A stretch of DNA of 64,000 bases from Gryganskiella cystojenkinii (lineage: Eukaryota; Mortierellomycota; Mortierellomycetes; Mortierellales; Mortierellaceae): contig JAAAIG010000021.1 in assembly GCA_015852425.1 (NCBI GenBank), forward strand, positions 50,668 to 114,667, in the 5' to 3' direction. The position numbers and the translations under genes were made by a program. The notes under the pieces are model-generated. The model made no database searches. It had not been told where the DNA came from and saw nothing but the letters and a program-made list of their open reading frames with translations. Of the stretch, positions 11,807 to 25,050 are shown one piece after another; the first letter of the stretch is position 1, and every line of letters begins with the position of its first letter.

Positions 11807-14455
11807 TTAATCTCTCCATTGGAGACCAAGGGAAACAGCGAAGAACGAGTACTCATCCGTAATCTCGGCAATCTTCTTGTCAATAGGCTTGCCAGCACCA
11901 TGTCCAGCCTTGGTATCGACACGGATCAACAACGGGTTGTTGGTCAAGGGTCCAGCCGTATGTTGCAACTCTGCGATGTACTTGTACGAGTGCAAAGGCA
12001 CCACACGATCATCGTGACTGGATGTGAACAACGCGACGGGTGGGTAAGGATGTGCCTTGCTCACGTTATGAAGAGGCGAGTATCCCAACAGGTTCACAAA
12101 GTCCTCCTTGTTCTCATCGGGCTTTCCATAATCCGATTGCCAGGCATGACCGATCGTGAACTTGTGGAACCGCAACATGTCCAAGACACCGACAGCAGCG
12201 ATCGCGGCACCAAAAAGCTCGGGGGCCTGGTTCACACTTGCACCGACCAACAATCCACCGTTTGAGCCTCCGTTGATGGCAATCTTGGACGGGGTCGTGT
12301 ACTTTTCCTTGATCAGGTGCTTGGCAGCATACTGGAAATCATCAAAGACGTTCTGCTTGTTCAACAACATACCGGCCTTGTGCCAGTCCTCGCCATACTC
12401 TCCACCACCACGGAGGTTCACATAGGCAGTGACACCTTCGAAATGCTGCATGAACACAATGTCGGCAGGGAAGAACGAGGCTTGGATTGGGACCGAGAAA
12501 CCACCGTAACCATAGAGGAAAAGGGGGTTGGTTCCGTCCAGAACAAGACCCTTCTTGTGCGAGACAAACATCGGGACCTTAGTACCGTCCTTGGACTCGA
12601 AAAAGATCTGCTTGGTCTCGAACAGATCGCTGTTAAAGTTCTTGACATCAGATTTCCTGAAGATGGAGAGACGGTCCTCGAGCTTCTCGGTGGTAAAGTT
12701 GTAGCGGTAGATGGTCGAGGGGTTCAAGAACGAAGTAAAGGAGAAAAAGACTTCGTCATCGACGCGGCGACCGGCGACAGTGCCAATGGTACCGATTGGG
12801 ATGGGGATCTCGTTCAAAAACGCGCCCGTCGTCAAGTTATGGACGTGAAGAACCGACTTGACATCGTGCATGTACTCGACAATCAACTTGTCCTTGTTCA
12901 CGACCAAAGAATAGCTAAGAACGTCGTCGACTTGAGGGATGATGTCCACAAAGCCATCCTCGGGCTTGGAGAGGTCGTACCGGACGACCTTGTAACGGGG
13001 CGCATCCTTGTTGGTCTGGAAGTAAAAGACGGGACCGTCATTGGTGATACTAAAAATGATGGGGGTTATTAAAAGCAGTTTGTTTTTGTTAAATAAACAT
13101 GGTTGTTACGGGAACAAAACATCAGCTCATCCAAAAATCCTTCATTTTGAAACCCTCAACATACTAGCTGTACTCGGCATCAAAGTTATCAACAACCTTG
13201 TTCAAGGGCAAGTCGGCCGAGATCACGTTGTTGACCTGCTCCAAATCGACAAGATAAAACTTGTTGGCACGGTCACAATCCTGAGTGATGTCCAAGATGA
13301 TGTACTTGCCGTCGTCCGAAATGGTGGCGCCGGGGCTGTGCTTAGGGTTGGCGGTGTCGAGGTAGACAAGGATATCCTCAGACTGAGGAGTTCCAATCTT
13401 ATGGTAGAAGCTAATCCGTTGAAGAAAGAAAACGATGAGTTTCATTTGAATCGATTTCCACTTTCCCAAGTCGAAATCTTGCTGTGTGGAATGGACTAAA
13501 CAAGATGAGCTTTTCTCCCAGGTGGAGTTTTTTTTCTTTCTTTCTTTCTTTTGTCTCCTGAAGTGCAAGAGGAAAATAGACATACAGACGCTTGTTGATG
13601 TTGGCACCAGTCTCTGTACCAGCCTTGCCATCCTCGATATCAGGCTTCTCGTAGCTCTATTAATTGGTTCCCGAATAAAAGGTATTATTATTAGCCCATG
13701 AGGTAAGGCCTGTCTACCAATAAAATTGTCAGTCAGCTTTTTTCCCCCTTTTGGCCTGTCAGCGGTGAACTTACGCCATAGAAGAAACCCTTCTCGTCAT
13801 CGGTGAAAGAAATGCTGGTGAACTTGGCCCACTCGATCACATCCTCGAGTTTGTTGCCCTTGCTGTCCTGCAAGTAGATCGTGACCCAGTCCGAACCTGA
13901 ACGAGCGATCGCATACGCAAAAAGATCGCCCGATTTCGAAAACTTGTACGTGCTCAGCGCCGCGGTACCATCGGCCTCCAACGTCAGGGGATCCAAGAAC
14001 ACACGGGGCTCTGACGTCAAGCTGTCCTGCTGATACAACACATTTTGAGCCTGAAGGCCAGAGTTCCGGAAAAAGTAATAAAAGTCTCCACGCTTGAAGG
14101 GGGTCATGATACGCTCGTGGTTATACAACTCGGTCAAACTATTAACAAAAGTGACAACGGGAAAAATTAGTATATTTTCCATGAAGAGGCACAGTTTTTT
14201 TTTTTCCAACAACACTCTTGTGCCTCACCGCTCGTTGAACTTTTGACGACTCTCAAATTTCTTCAAGTGCTCGATCGTAAGAGTATTCTGGGCATCGACA
14301 TAAGCCTTGGTCTGCTCGGCCTCGGGATCCTCGAGCCAACGGTAAGGGTCAGCAACGGTGATGCCATGCTGGGTATAAGTCACATCGCCACGGGGCGCGG
14401 CAGGGTAGACATATTGACCATCCTTGGAGGAAAGCTGAGTAGTAGTGTTAACCAT
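11807..14455 (-). CDS. Prolyl oligopeptidase (S9A serine peptidase)
   Basis: Cytosolic endopeptidase cleaving short peptides after proline. Exons 14229..14455, 13775..14138, 13586..13656, 13165..13410 and 11807..13049 join to 716 aa (human enzyme 710). The N-terminus has the family block GITVADPYRWLEDPEAEQTK. The middle shows beta-propeller sequence (GFFYGSYEKPDIEDGKAGTE, EYSYITNDGPVFYF). The C-terminal alpha/beta hydrolase has the nucleophile GGSNGG with Ser at about 565, the acid in SSHDDRVVPLHSYK (about 649-650) and the His in KAGHGAGK at about 686. All three catalytic residues are present. No signal peptide. Each of the four introns falls at a point where the family alignment continues without a gap. 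Confidence 0.95.
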
Positions 14456-14649
14456 TCTAGTGAAAGGGGACGGACGATAAAGTTGTCGACGGGGGAGTAA
14501 GAAGAAAGAAGAGGAGGGAGCGGAAAGACGAGAAAATTGAGCGGGACGAAAGCTTGTCTGAACAGGTTCGTTCTTTAACCGAGAAGGAGGAAGGATGAGA
14601 GGACTGAAGAATAATAGAAAAGAAAAGTAAAAAAAGGTGGGGACTTTTT

Positions 14650-15690
14650 ATCCTTTTATTCAGATCGCGCTTCAAGGGAAGCAAATCGAGATCGGAAACG
14701 AAAATCACCTCATGGCCCTTTCCCCAGTTTGTCGCCTTATTGAGTGTTTCTTCGATGACTTCCAAAAAAGCACATATTGTTATTGTTAAACTGGCTCTGC
14801 CTATGAGGGCGAATGGCAGTGCGGGAGTAAATTTCAAAACAAAATGCTCTCGCGAGCTTGGGCGGGATACAAGACGTTGATTGGGACAAACTGCAGAATC
14901 GCACTAGAAAGGAGGTTATGTACCTTTGCGTGTGTCTTGCCTCCTGTGAACAATCGAGAATTGCTTATTGGTGAACTATCGGAAGGGGCCATGATCTCGC
15001 TGGAATAACCCAACCTCTTTTGTCTTTGTATTCTCTTTTGGCTTTTCCATCTTTCTGTTCTCCCTTCTACACCCGTGCATTGAACAAGAGGTAACTTTGA
15101 CTCGATCCTCGAGAGGCTCAACCCCATAAGTTCCTTCTTCTGCCACGGTCGCTATAGAATTGCATACTCTAAATCATCCAAGGAAACATATATATGATCC
15201 TATGATTTTTGGAGTTGACAGTTTTTTTTTTTTTTTTTTTTTTTGGATCGAAAGAGCAAACTGCTGCGTCGCAGAAATGAGCATGGCTCTCAAAAACGTT
15301 GTAGAAACAAGCTCTTGGCCTACGGCCCCCGCAGTTTCTAAGTCTAACTTATTCGCCTCAATTCTTGCTTGACCGAGGATACCGAAACGGGAACCCACTT
15401 CTACAAATTCGGAAGACCATGTTAACATGTACGCCAGACCTCATCCTCTTCCCTTTTTTTTTTTTTTTTTTTTTGAACACCCGCTCTTTGAAAGATCATC
15501 GTTTTCTTACCTTTTTTGCACTCGATCGACCGATCTATTTCAGTACACCATTTGACATGAATTAAAACGCGCTTGTCATGGTGCAAGTTAAAGAAACTCT
15601 TCGCTAGGACCACATGAGCTGCGATAACTTCGTTCTTGAATTCCTTTTCATGAACTAGGGTCGCTATCTTGAACGCGAATAATAGGCACC
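14650..15690 (-). other. Possible spliced gene or relic of unknown function
   Basis: Several open, coding-like stretches lie on the minus strand upstream of prolyl oligopeptidase, but I cannot assemble a complete gene. The clearest are a segment ending at 15511 (reads ..KIATLVHEKEFKNEVIAAHV..) with donor G|GTAAGA, and one starting at 15400 (EVGSRFGILGQARIEANKLD) after a TTGTAG acceptor. The two join in phase across a poly-T intron. Further downstream are segments reading SLSRIESKLPLVQC and GHEVIFVSDLDLLPLKRDL. No start codon joins cleanly to the first segment, and no known domain is recognised. It may be a fast-evolving gene or a decayed one. Confidence 0.3.
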
Positions 15691-15898
15691 TGCATACTTA
15701 TGCATGCTGGTAGCGTTGCTGAAAAAAAAAACATCGATAGAAACTGTGATCGTCGTCGCCCATCAAAGAAACTCGAGAATACCTTGCATAAAGACCATGA
15801 CCAGGTCGTTACATCGCTCTTTATTTTTTTTAATTTTTTAGTCGCTTTCATTTTCTCATTCAAAACGATCCCCAGCTTTTCTTTATCAGCCCCCTGAT

Positions 15899-17287
15899 TT
15901 AGTGAGAAGTTGCAGCACTACCATCCAACTCTGAGGCCACAGCAGAGACCTTGGATTTCAAGTTGTTGTAGGAGGTATCGATCTCATCGCGATGTTGGAC
16001 CAAGAAGGGGCGAAGAATCCTAACATAGATCGTGGCGGCACCCTAATTGCAAGAACAAGAAAAAAAAACAAATCACAAGTGATAGAAAGGTCAATAAAAC
16101 AAACAGCAAATAACAAGAGATCAAAAATAGGGCTTTGTGACAATCGACACATGAACCCACAAGAAATGTCGAGATGAGAGGTGTAATAAGAAACAGTACA
16201 GTCAAGAAAAAGAGCAAAAAGAGACGGAAACCACCATGTAGGTATCCTGCCTCTCTAAGCCTGTCGTAAAGAGTCCTTCTTTTTTGGAAACCGCTGCCTT
16301 TGTAAAGAGGAAAAGGTCGAGGAAGAGGAAGGAGTTCTTTGTCTTCGGGTGGTCTGAAAACAGCAAATCCGAAAACTCACGTTGAACGAGGGGACCATCA
16401 ACCAGAGGAGGAACACGGTCTTGAGGAAGAAGTAGAACGGGAACCAGTAGAGCAAAACATCTGTGAAAGACTCGAGAATCGACACGAATCCATAGACAGT
16501 CCTATGTGTTAAAAAAAAGAGACGAGCAGAGAGAATGGGAAGAGAGCAAGAATGTAAGAATCCTTGTTGCCCTCACTTTTTTTACCGTTCTCGTGACAAA
16601 AAGAGTTTTATCCTGCGTGTCTTTCTCTCTTCCTGCAAGTCATCTAAAAAAGTGTCTGCTGAGCCTCATTGAAACTGCCTGGTCTTACCAATAAGTCAGC
16701 CTATTTCGTAAGAGAAGTGAAGTAGAGTACGATGAGTTAGATGAAGGAATATGATCGTGATTGTGGAACCAAAAAAAAAAGTGCCCAGCTTCCTGGTCTG
16801 TGAATCTCGACAATTGTCCGTGCCAACAGAAAATCATTTTGTTAGCGACACCGAAAATTACTTTGTCGGGTCGGGTCCTTGGATTTTCCTACTTTTTTTC
16901 CTCCCCCCTTTCTCTTCAGTCCAGTTTAGACCATATAGAAGAATGACGAACGCCAGAACGAAACTCAAGATTGAAAGGGCAAAAGAAAAAAGAAAAAAGA
17001 ATAGAATAGATGACGCTGGGATGTTTCACTGTTACCATTGCTTATCGTCATCCTTTCCAGGCGACTCAAGGGCCTTGAAGGAGCGATACGCAGGATAGAC
17101 GAATCCCAAAAGGTTCGACAACAGTTTGCCAGCAAAGTTGAAAAAGATCAAGGTCGCGACCAGAGTACCTCCTCCGAGAGCCAGATAGGTCTTGGGAACA
17201 CCTGTCGCGGTCTGGAACTGGTTCAATTGTGGGTACTTGCCGAGTTCCTTGTCGAGCTGGGCGAGGTGGTAGCGGGCTAAGATGGGT

Positions 17288-17328
<41 letters not shown>

Positions 17329-17670
17329 CGAAGGTTTTCAGTGAGTGATTGAACTCTGCATAATAGGTACTTGAACCGTGCGTCAGGGGAGCGGTTAGTC
17401 GTGTCATCTTTCCTTGCCGTGGTCTCATATTCTAGTCGCACACACACACACACCCAGGCTCTGGTCGATGGAGCGACAAGAGACTGCTTGCTCGCCATGA
17501 GCATTCGACTTGAATGAAAGGACATGGTCCATGAGAAGGTCCATGGTGATCATTTAGGAGCTTGCGACCACGAGCAGAATGACGTTCTTTTTTCATTTTT
17601 TTTCCTACTCCTCGGAGTTTGATGCCAAATGCGATCCTTTTTTTTTACCTTTTGCTTGAAAATTGTCCAT
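15899..17670 (-). CDS. YOP1: Yop1/REEP5 family ER-tubule shaping protein (TB2/DP1/HVA22)
   Basis: Reticulon-like hairpin membrane protein that curves ER tubules. Exons 17649..17670, 17036..17276, 16689..16700, 16381..16501 and 15899..16042 join to 179 aa, matching yeast Yop1 (180 aa). The order is as in the family: ARYHLAQLDKELGKYPQLNQ, then TGVPKTYLALGGG, two long hydrophobic hairpins (LLSNLLGFVYPAY; YWFPFYFFLKTVFLLWLMVP) and an amphipathic tail (GAATIYVRILRPF). Exon 1 encodes only MDNFQAK plus one base. Exon 3 is just 12 nt and supplies the codons of the conserved Q-W-L-T-Y-W motif. The 368-nt first intron carries a (GA)n run and a CA run. Confidence 0.93.
17293..17325. repeat. (GA)n microsatellite in YOP1 intron 1
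   Basis: About 33 bases of uninterrupted AG dinucleotides beside the acceptor of exon 2. On the coding strand this reads as a CT tract and may act as the polypyrimidine tract. Confidence 0.9.
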
Positions 17671-18103
17671 GATTGTGAAAAAAAAAGATATGGATAGGTT
17701 GGTGTTGGCGTTTATGAATGAAGAGACGAAGAAAAGAAAGGAAAAAGGAAAAGAAAAGAAGGAGAACCCAAAACAAAATACAGCCCTGCCTGGATTACTT
17801 TCTTTTCCAGGTTTTGCTATCAGTGTGCACAATCCCCTCCCCCCTCGCTTTCATGTGGCCCAGATTGTTTTTTGTTTTCCACTATTCTGTTAGCGCGGAA
17901 CGGCAAAGAAAACATGATGCAAACAACAACACAAAGAACGGGCCTAGAAAACAGGGAAAGAACAAACATGTTCACAGGCTCAAAGTAAAAGTACAAGTTT
18001 TTCATATTTTTTGGTGGCAATTTGGAAAGTACAATGAGTGGGGGATTTTACAGGGGGTATTAGAGGCTATTAGCTGTGTATGAAGGCGAGTGTAGGTCTT
18101 TTT
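17671..18103. other. Intergenic, YOP1 promoter
   Basis: Region of 433 bp with purine-rich runs on the plus strand. No gene seen. It lies between YOP1 (start) and the F-box/WD40 gene (3' end). Confidence 0.35.
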
Positions 18104-20210
18104 TCAGTCTTGCATCAACATGTTTAACACGACGATATCACCCTTGCTTGTGCCAATCACGATCATGTCCTCATCTACATCCATAAACGAGGGTTTGAGA
18201 CCACATGTTTCTAGGTACTGAGATACTTCATCCACTTGACTCGTCAGAACGATCCCAGTATCCTCTTCTTCTTCTTCTTCTTCCACATTCGCTGGCGCAA
18301 TCTCATCTACTTGTCCTTGTTGCGGCTCGTTTGTGTATTGGCCAGGTGTAGTAGCTGCATGGCCTTCCCCTTCCTGTTCCTCTTCCTCTTCCTCCTGTTC
18401 TTCTCCTTGTAGTTGCGGTTGCGGCTGTTGTAGTTGTAGTGACGACCCCTCTGAGTTCCAGCACCGATGTGTCACCGTCGGACACACCCGAATCGTCTCA
18501 TTCAACGAAGGTCGATCGGCATTCGTCGTCAACACATGAGGGTGTTTCCCACCTATCGCAATCGAGGTAATCGTTGCAATCGGTGGGACCTTGGTCCTAT
18601 GAATCGTCGGCGGTCGTATCAGATTCGGTGGCAACTCCAGTCGGGCATCAATCTTGAACCGGTCATGGGGTGATTTCCGTAATGGTTCCCATTCCAGATG
18701 CAAAAGATGTTTGTCCGTGAGCAAGATCAAGGAGCGGATATGAAAGACACTGCAGTACGAGTGCAGGGAATCTGAGATCGGTAAAGGGCTAGCTATAAGG
18801 ACCTCGAGAGTCTCGATCGAGATGATCCGGACAGAGGTGCCGGTCGCGACGACCAACGTATTGTTCTGGATGTATATATCTTGCAACTAAACAAAATAGC
18901 ATAGTCATTGAACAAAACGAGAAAGACGAAGTTTTAAGATGTCCGGTGGTTAGCCCATGAATCCTTCACGCTCACGTTATGCCTGAGTGCTGCATATGTC
19001 AAAACTTAATGATCGCCTTACAGTCTCTTGTCCAAGGGGTGCTGCTGTCTTGATGACTTGCCCAGTTGTGAAATCAATAAATTCGATCTCGCAATCGCGT
19101 CTGCCTAGAACCAGGTAATTGTCGTCCATGGTCATACAGGCAACATCAGTGGTTGTCGAACTATGAATCAGACTCTTGGTTTTTAGGTTCCAAATGCGAC
19201 AGATTCTATTTTGCCGTTTAGATAAAGCGAACACATTCCAAGTGTTAGCTCGTTGTCATCAAGTTCCGTCCTTCTCCTGTTCCTCTCTCCTCACATGCAA
19301 GAGCTCTTTTCCTTCTGTGCGCCTTGCTAGCTCTCCAAAACGCCCCAGATTGACAAACATTTAGCTTAAACAGGGCACAGACACATCTGGTCATCCCTTC
19401 CTTGCTCTTCGACAACTTTTTCACGAAAAAATCTGAAATTTTCCAACCAGAAAAAGAAAGAAAAAAAGAAAGAAAGAAAGAGTAGCAACTTACCCAGACC
19501 TCGAGATCGCGGTCATGATCATGTGTTCAGGACTGAAATCCAAGAGTTGAATTGGCCCGACGGCAGCCTCAAACAGACCTCGACACTGGAAAGTCGTTGT
19601 ATCCCAAACAGCGACCTGACCAAACATGTCGCCACTCAACAGCGTGCCCGACTTGATTCTTAACCGGACAATCGACCCACGGTGGACAGAGAGCGTGAGG
19701 ATAGACTGGATATGACCGTTGGCCCAGTTCCGGTCGGAGACCATTCGGGTCTTGCATTCTTGCTTCCAATCCCTGTCCATGGCAACAAGGTTTGTGGTTG
19801 TTACTGTCATGTTTTCCTCCTCGTCCCCGTCCTCGTCGTCAATGTCCATGGAGGGGGCGACAGTAACGGACGGGACCATAATTGTAGGGGATAAATCTGA
19901 AGCAGGGATCCCAAACGGTCGTTCATAATCCAAAAAGATGTTTCGCCATATGGATTGGTCCATGGTGATCCAGTACCATTTCCGAGAGACCTATTTATAC
20001 GAGGGGAATGAGTGAGTGTCTTTTCTCAAAATTCGAATGACATGTCAAAAAGAGTCCAATGAGAACCGAACAAGCCCTTTGGGCGCAGCGTTCAAATTTT
20101 TTTTTTCTTTCTCAGCTCCGTACAAGTTGACATGCAGAGACGTCGCGAATGACCAATTTGGTGAGGATTTGGAATGCAATCTCGAGAGGGACTCGACTGA
20201 GGATATCCAT
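18104..20210 (-). CDS. F-box / WD40-repeat protein
   Basis: Predicted substrate receptor of an SCF ubiquitin ligase. Exons 20124..20210, 19494..19990, 19022..19205 and 18104..18886 join to 516 aa. The N-terminal F-box reads LSRVPLEIAFQILTKLVIRD then CQL|VSRKWYWITMDQSIWR, with intron 1 inside it. The rest has WD-like units: HRGSIVRLRIKSGTLLSGD with VAVWD, then CRIWNLKTKSLIHS and further beta-strand repeats. It is interrupted by two acidic low-complexity insertions, one near residues 70-85 and one long Glu/Gln run near the C-terminus. It ends in GDIVVLNMLMQD. The repeats are divergent and I count them only roughly. The ubiquitylation target is unknown. Confidence 0.8.
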
Positions 20211-21241
20211 TAGTCGAAAGAAAGGAGAAAAAAGCGTCCTTATGACAAAGGAAAGGGAATAGGAAAAGGGGCGCAACAAAGATGAGAGTGGTTTATGAAG
20301 AGAGAGGGAAAGCAGAGGAAGAAAGAAACCAAAAAAATAAACCACTGGATGAAAAAGAGGAATTTTTTATTTTTTTTATTACACTTTGGTTGGTGGAGCA
20401 TTCGCGTTTGCTTGTGCGCCACTGGTGACAACACAGATGATTCAGGAGCAACTGTTTTTTTTTGTTTGTTTGCTCATCTCGCTTGTCCTCTTTGTCTTGA
20501 CTTGTCAGCATGATATTGCGTCCGTGTGCATTTTATGTTTTGGAATAGAAATCAGTCGTCTTTCATCCCTCTACTCTGCACGCCCTTGCCCCCTCTCTTT
20601 TTGTCTCCTTGCCATCCCTTGTCCAGGCGGGGCGCATGGTCACCCTTTCGTGTTCTCGTTTGAGGACCTTTTGTGGCCTGTGTGATTCGTTGTGCCTTGA
20701 CCTGGCATGAACAATGTCTACCCAACACTTCACCTCCTCCATAAAACGAAGAAAATGTGACAAGATGGAGAAGCATGAGAAAAAAAATCTTCCTGGAGTA
20801 AGCGGGCACGGAGTATGGGAAGGGGACCGATTTGCTCTACCGACCCGAGAAACTGAAAAAAAAGAGCTGCCTCACTTCTAGTTTTTTTTTTCAACTTTAT
20901 TGCAAACCTTCACGCCGACGACGGCGATGATGATGCAAGAGTGCGCAGGGGACACCAACAACCAAGACAAAGTGCTCACGAAGGAATGTTGAGCAAAAAA
21001 GTAAAAACCCCAAAAGAAAGTCGGATTTCCTCGAATAATAAACGCGGTAAGTCTGTGTAGAAGCCCTTGACTGCCTAACACCAATTTTTTTTTTTTTTTT
21101 TTTTTTTTGGTGGCAAACAGAGCATCCCCGTGTTGGATCATGCATGACCCTTCATTCTTTCATTCATTCTTCCTTCAGCCTTGACCCTGTCTCCTCTCCT
21201 GTTTAATCTTTCTCAATGAGACGCATGGCAATTCTGTCGAA
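20211..21241. promoter_or_regulatory. Divergent intergenic region, F-box/WD40 and DUF4211 genes
   Basis: About 1 kb between two divergent starts, with several poly-T or poly-A runs (for example 21085..21108). No conserved frame or RNA gene is recognised. Confidence 0.4.
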
Positions 21242-24200
21242 ATGACCGACAACAAACCCGAGTTTCTACATTCTGTAGTGATTCCATTCATTCCCAGCAA
21301 CAAAACGCAAAGTAAACCGCGTCGACCTTCAACCACTTCTTCTCCTCCTTCTAATACTGCAGCCACTGCCCTTAAAACCTCGACCCAGCCTTCTGTCTCT
21401 TCTTCTTCTTCATCCAAGGATAAAAAAAGAGAAACGCCAAGTACGCCTTCAGCTGCTACTACTACTCATACTCCCACGCTTACCCTTATCTCTCGGAAAA
21501 GTGCCGTCAAGGCTTCCGTCCGTGCAAAAACAATATCCCCGATAACAACAACGGCCAAGACCGCGGCCTTGGCCCCAACCGCAGCCGCAACTCACACAAA
21601 CATCACTGCAACAGTAGTAACAATACCCAAAGGAAAACAACCATCAATAAAATCCATCCAATACCGCCCAGATCTGAACCGGGGACGCTGGCTGTTGGAC
21701 TGTGTCGAGATCCCAGTCATTATGCTAGGAACCAGGAACCCAAACAAGAGAAAAGCCAACGCCAAAGAGAAAGAGAAGGAGAAGCAGGGATCGACGGTCA
21801 TTAAGAGCGCCAAGAAAGAACAAGACGAATCCGAGATTTCCAGGGCCACGTCAAGACCAATTTCGACGTCAATTTTCTCCAGAACAAAACCGATAATTAC
21901 AAACACCAAAGCAAAATCCGTTGCAGCACCACCACTCTCAACTAGAGTTTTATCGTCGTCATCTTCATCGCCATCATCGCCTCGCAAGTCAAGAACCACG
22001 ACAGTAGCACATACAGCAAGTCCCATCATCAAATCTCGAGTCAAAGGCATCTTTGGCGATGATGATGATAATGGTGACGACGGCCATGAAGGCGTCTGCA
22101 CAAAAAAAGTCGGCGACAACTATGACGATAATGATGTCGGCCCTGCGAGTATGGACAAGCTGGCGCAATCTCAACAAAGGAAACACCAGGACAGATTACT
22201 CTTTGATATCTTTGGAGACGACGATGATGTCACCACCACATCGTCTTTGGTGTCAAAGGGGCTGGCAAGAGGCGTCGCCACTACCACCAGAAAGACGGCG
22301 AAGAAGCGACCTGAACAAGAGTGGAGGCCCTTACGGCAAGAACGGCTCCAGTTTCGATCCCAAGAACCACTGTTATCACTTTCAAAGCGATCATCATCTA
22401 CAAAGACCACACCGAGCAAGAAGACAGTGGAACAAAAGGCCAAGCCACCGAGCACAAGGATAAGGCTGACAAGACGCGTACTGACGACTCCAACCCCATC
22501 CGCTTCCGAAGTATCATCACCAGGCACATCCGAGGACGAAGGTAACCTTGGTACTCGATCCCTCTCAATGACTGCGAAGCCTCGTCTTCGTGCTTTCAAA
22601 CAGAACGAGGGATCAAATCTTGACTCGACCGAAAGCATGGCTGAGGCGCATCAACGAATTGTTCCCTTCAAGCAAATGACCTCCAAACGGACCGTGATGG
22701 CTGATGAAGATGACAAGGACGAGGACGATCTGCCGGTGCGACGAAGAAGAATGCCTGCAAAACGTCGGTTGCCCAGGAGATTTTCCTCAAGCGAGGATGA
22801 AGTTCGTGCTGAATTGAAGAATCTGAAGAAAGGTTTGTGTGATCAGATTTGTTTGATTTTCTGACACGAACAACAAAAAGTGGATGCAAGTTGGATATTT
22901 TCGTCCAACAGTCTTTCTTAATTTTGAACCTCCCCTCTGATTTCTAGTGAGAACGAACCTTCCCAAGCGACGTGAACGACCTCAAAAGAACCAATTCGCA
23001 AGGAATCTGGAAAAGCTAAAACGCGCTCGTAAGTCAAATTTTAGTAGTTGAAACAACCGTGGTTTCGATGGATCGCAGACTTTTTTTTTTTGAGCTAACA
23101 GCGTGTTATCTATCATGTGTTAGGTCTCGGTCTCAGCCCTATACAGTCCTCAGACTCTTCGAGCGCTGGTGATAGCGACCGCGGCGGTGATGACGAGGAC
23201 GAGGACGGCGACGACGGCAAACTCGAGGACACTATTCAAAATAGCAGCGACCAAGACGATACTAGTTTTATCGTTGAAGATCCGGAAGATGATGAAGACG
23301 ACCTCAATCAGATCCCAGGTGGGTCTGAAATACAGCCAATTTTCTGCTATGATAGGAAAGACCTTTTTTTTTTTAGGTTATACTCGCATGCTAATCGGTC
23401 TGTTTTTTTTTTGCCCTCTCCTCTTGCATATTTTTTTAGACGAGTTCCGTCTGAGCACGCATCAGAATCTCGAAACGGATTTCAAAGTCTATGTCCAATA
23501 CCTCCTCAACCTCTCGTTCGACCAGGACTTTGAACGGAATCATGCAAATGGTAAGCGTTCTCGCTAAAAAAATCTCTATGCACTGTCTCGCGTTTCACTA
23601 TACTATACAGCGACATTTACTCCCTCGTTCTCCGACAAACCCTTGCACCTCGCACTCTGTAAACACTATCCTTTTAGATAAATATTTCCGACATTCGATA
23701 AACCATGTCATTCGAACTCTGGGATCCTATCAGACGAGCATGACAGTCAGTCAGAAATGGAGTCATGATTTCAAACGACAGCTCGACTCAAGACCCCACT
23801 ACTCCAAACGTCGATCTTCGGGACTGATGCGGCCCTGTGATGCCTGTCAGATCTCGAACCGACCTGCGACGTTTGTAGGAATCCTCTCGGGAGCCAAGTA
23901 CAACATGCCAAAATCATTGAGAGACATGTCATATTTCGACGAGGACCTCGAAGAGAGCACCTCGGATGAAGAGGAAGGAGAGGAAGAAGAGGACAACGAC
24001 AAGTCCTTCAAGTTCTACCTCGGCAAGTATTGTTGTCAACGCAGGTAATGAGGTGGAAAAAATTATATGACGGGAGAAAATGGTCCCTTCTTTCATCAGT
24101 TGTAGATAATTAATACGAACCCTTTTTTCGTTCTGAATGTGTTGAAACCCCCAGTTTTGTCTATCATCAACTTCGACACTGGAATTTCCATTGCGCCACG

Positions 24201-24518
24201 AAAATTGAGCAGGAAGCAGAGGAAATCCAAGAACGGGAACGATCCAAACAAAAGACCAAGCACCAATCGTCCCTCGATATTGATACTAACTTTCTCCAGG
24301 ACAAGTTGGAGGCGTCTGGATTCGTAGATCAGGTAAATTATTCGAAGACTAGCAATATTTACTTATGTCTGGACATTTTTTTGGATATAATTTACATCGA
24401 TTTGTCCTAACCGCTTCTCTTTTTTCATTTTTTTTTTTTTTTATTATTTTAGCTCTGGAAGCAGCTGAAGGCGATCTTGACCGGTGCTCGAGACCTGGAA
24501 TCCTCCAAGGACTTTTAG
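21242..24518 (+). CDS. CCDC82-like protein with C-terminal DUF4211 domain
   Basis: Seven exons (21242..22832, 22948..23028, 23124..23318, 23440..23550, 23678..24044, 24155..24332, 24453..24518) join to 862 aa. The first 530 residues are low-complexity, basic and Ser/Thr-rich with acidic Asp patches, probably disordered and nuclear. After a second acidic stretch, a folded domain begins near residue 622 (DEFRLSTHQNLETDFKVYVQ). It contains MRPCDACQISNRPATF, an acidic insertion, FKFYLGKYCCQRSFVYHQL and RHWNFHC, and ends KQLKAILTGARDLESSKDF. The arrangement of the CxxC, GxxC and YHxLxHW blocks matches the DUF4211 domain of CCDC82 relatives, which has no settled function. Domain assignment is from memory of the family pattern. 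Confidence 0.7.
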
Positions 24519-25050
24519 GAGAAAACGCAAACTCGACACTTTTCTTAAGAATATCGTATGTAGTCATCGCCTCCAAATCTCTCTTTTCCATCCAAACTTC
24601 TATGCGGAGCAAAATATGTTGACCTTTTCTGATCCTTGGGACTCGACTCCTTCCATTCTGCAACATCAACCTATCACACACACGTGTATTTTCTTTTCCT
24701 TTTTTTTTTTTTTTTTTTTTTTGTTGTCCTTCATTTGTTTGTTTCGAAATTTCTGATGGGGGAGCAGAGCAAAAGAGAGCAAAAGAGAGCAAAGCGAGAA
24801 GTAAAAGAGCTAGTTTCATCTATGGAAAAATCTGAGCTGTGATGCAAAAAAAGGTCGAAAGGAATGCAGAGATCTTAAACGACGACCGTAAAAAAACGGC
24901 AGGCTTGGGTCTGGTTGTTGCAGAACAATAGATCCTTGTATCTTCCTTGAAATTCCAATCCGTAATCCAGCTTACGATGCTCTTCCTATTCGAATATTCC
25001 GTTGTTATTTTGCTTTCTTGAGAGGGATCCGACATTTTGACTATTTTCCT
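24519..25050. other. Convergent intergenic region
   Basis: Between the 3' ends of the DUF4211 gene and the A20/AN1 gene. Contains T-rich terminator-like tracts (around 24699..24722) and no gene I can support. Confidence 0.4.

Noticed and set aside
24820..25035. 71-codon minus-strand frame just beyond the A20/AN1 stop
   Set aside because: It looked like a further exon, but the AN1 domain already ends normally at the TAA at 25051 and the frame shows no family.
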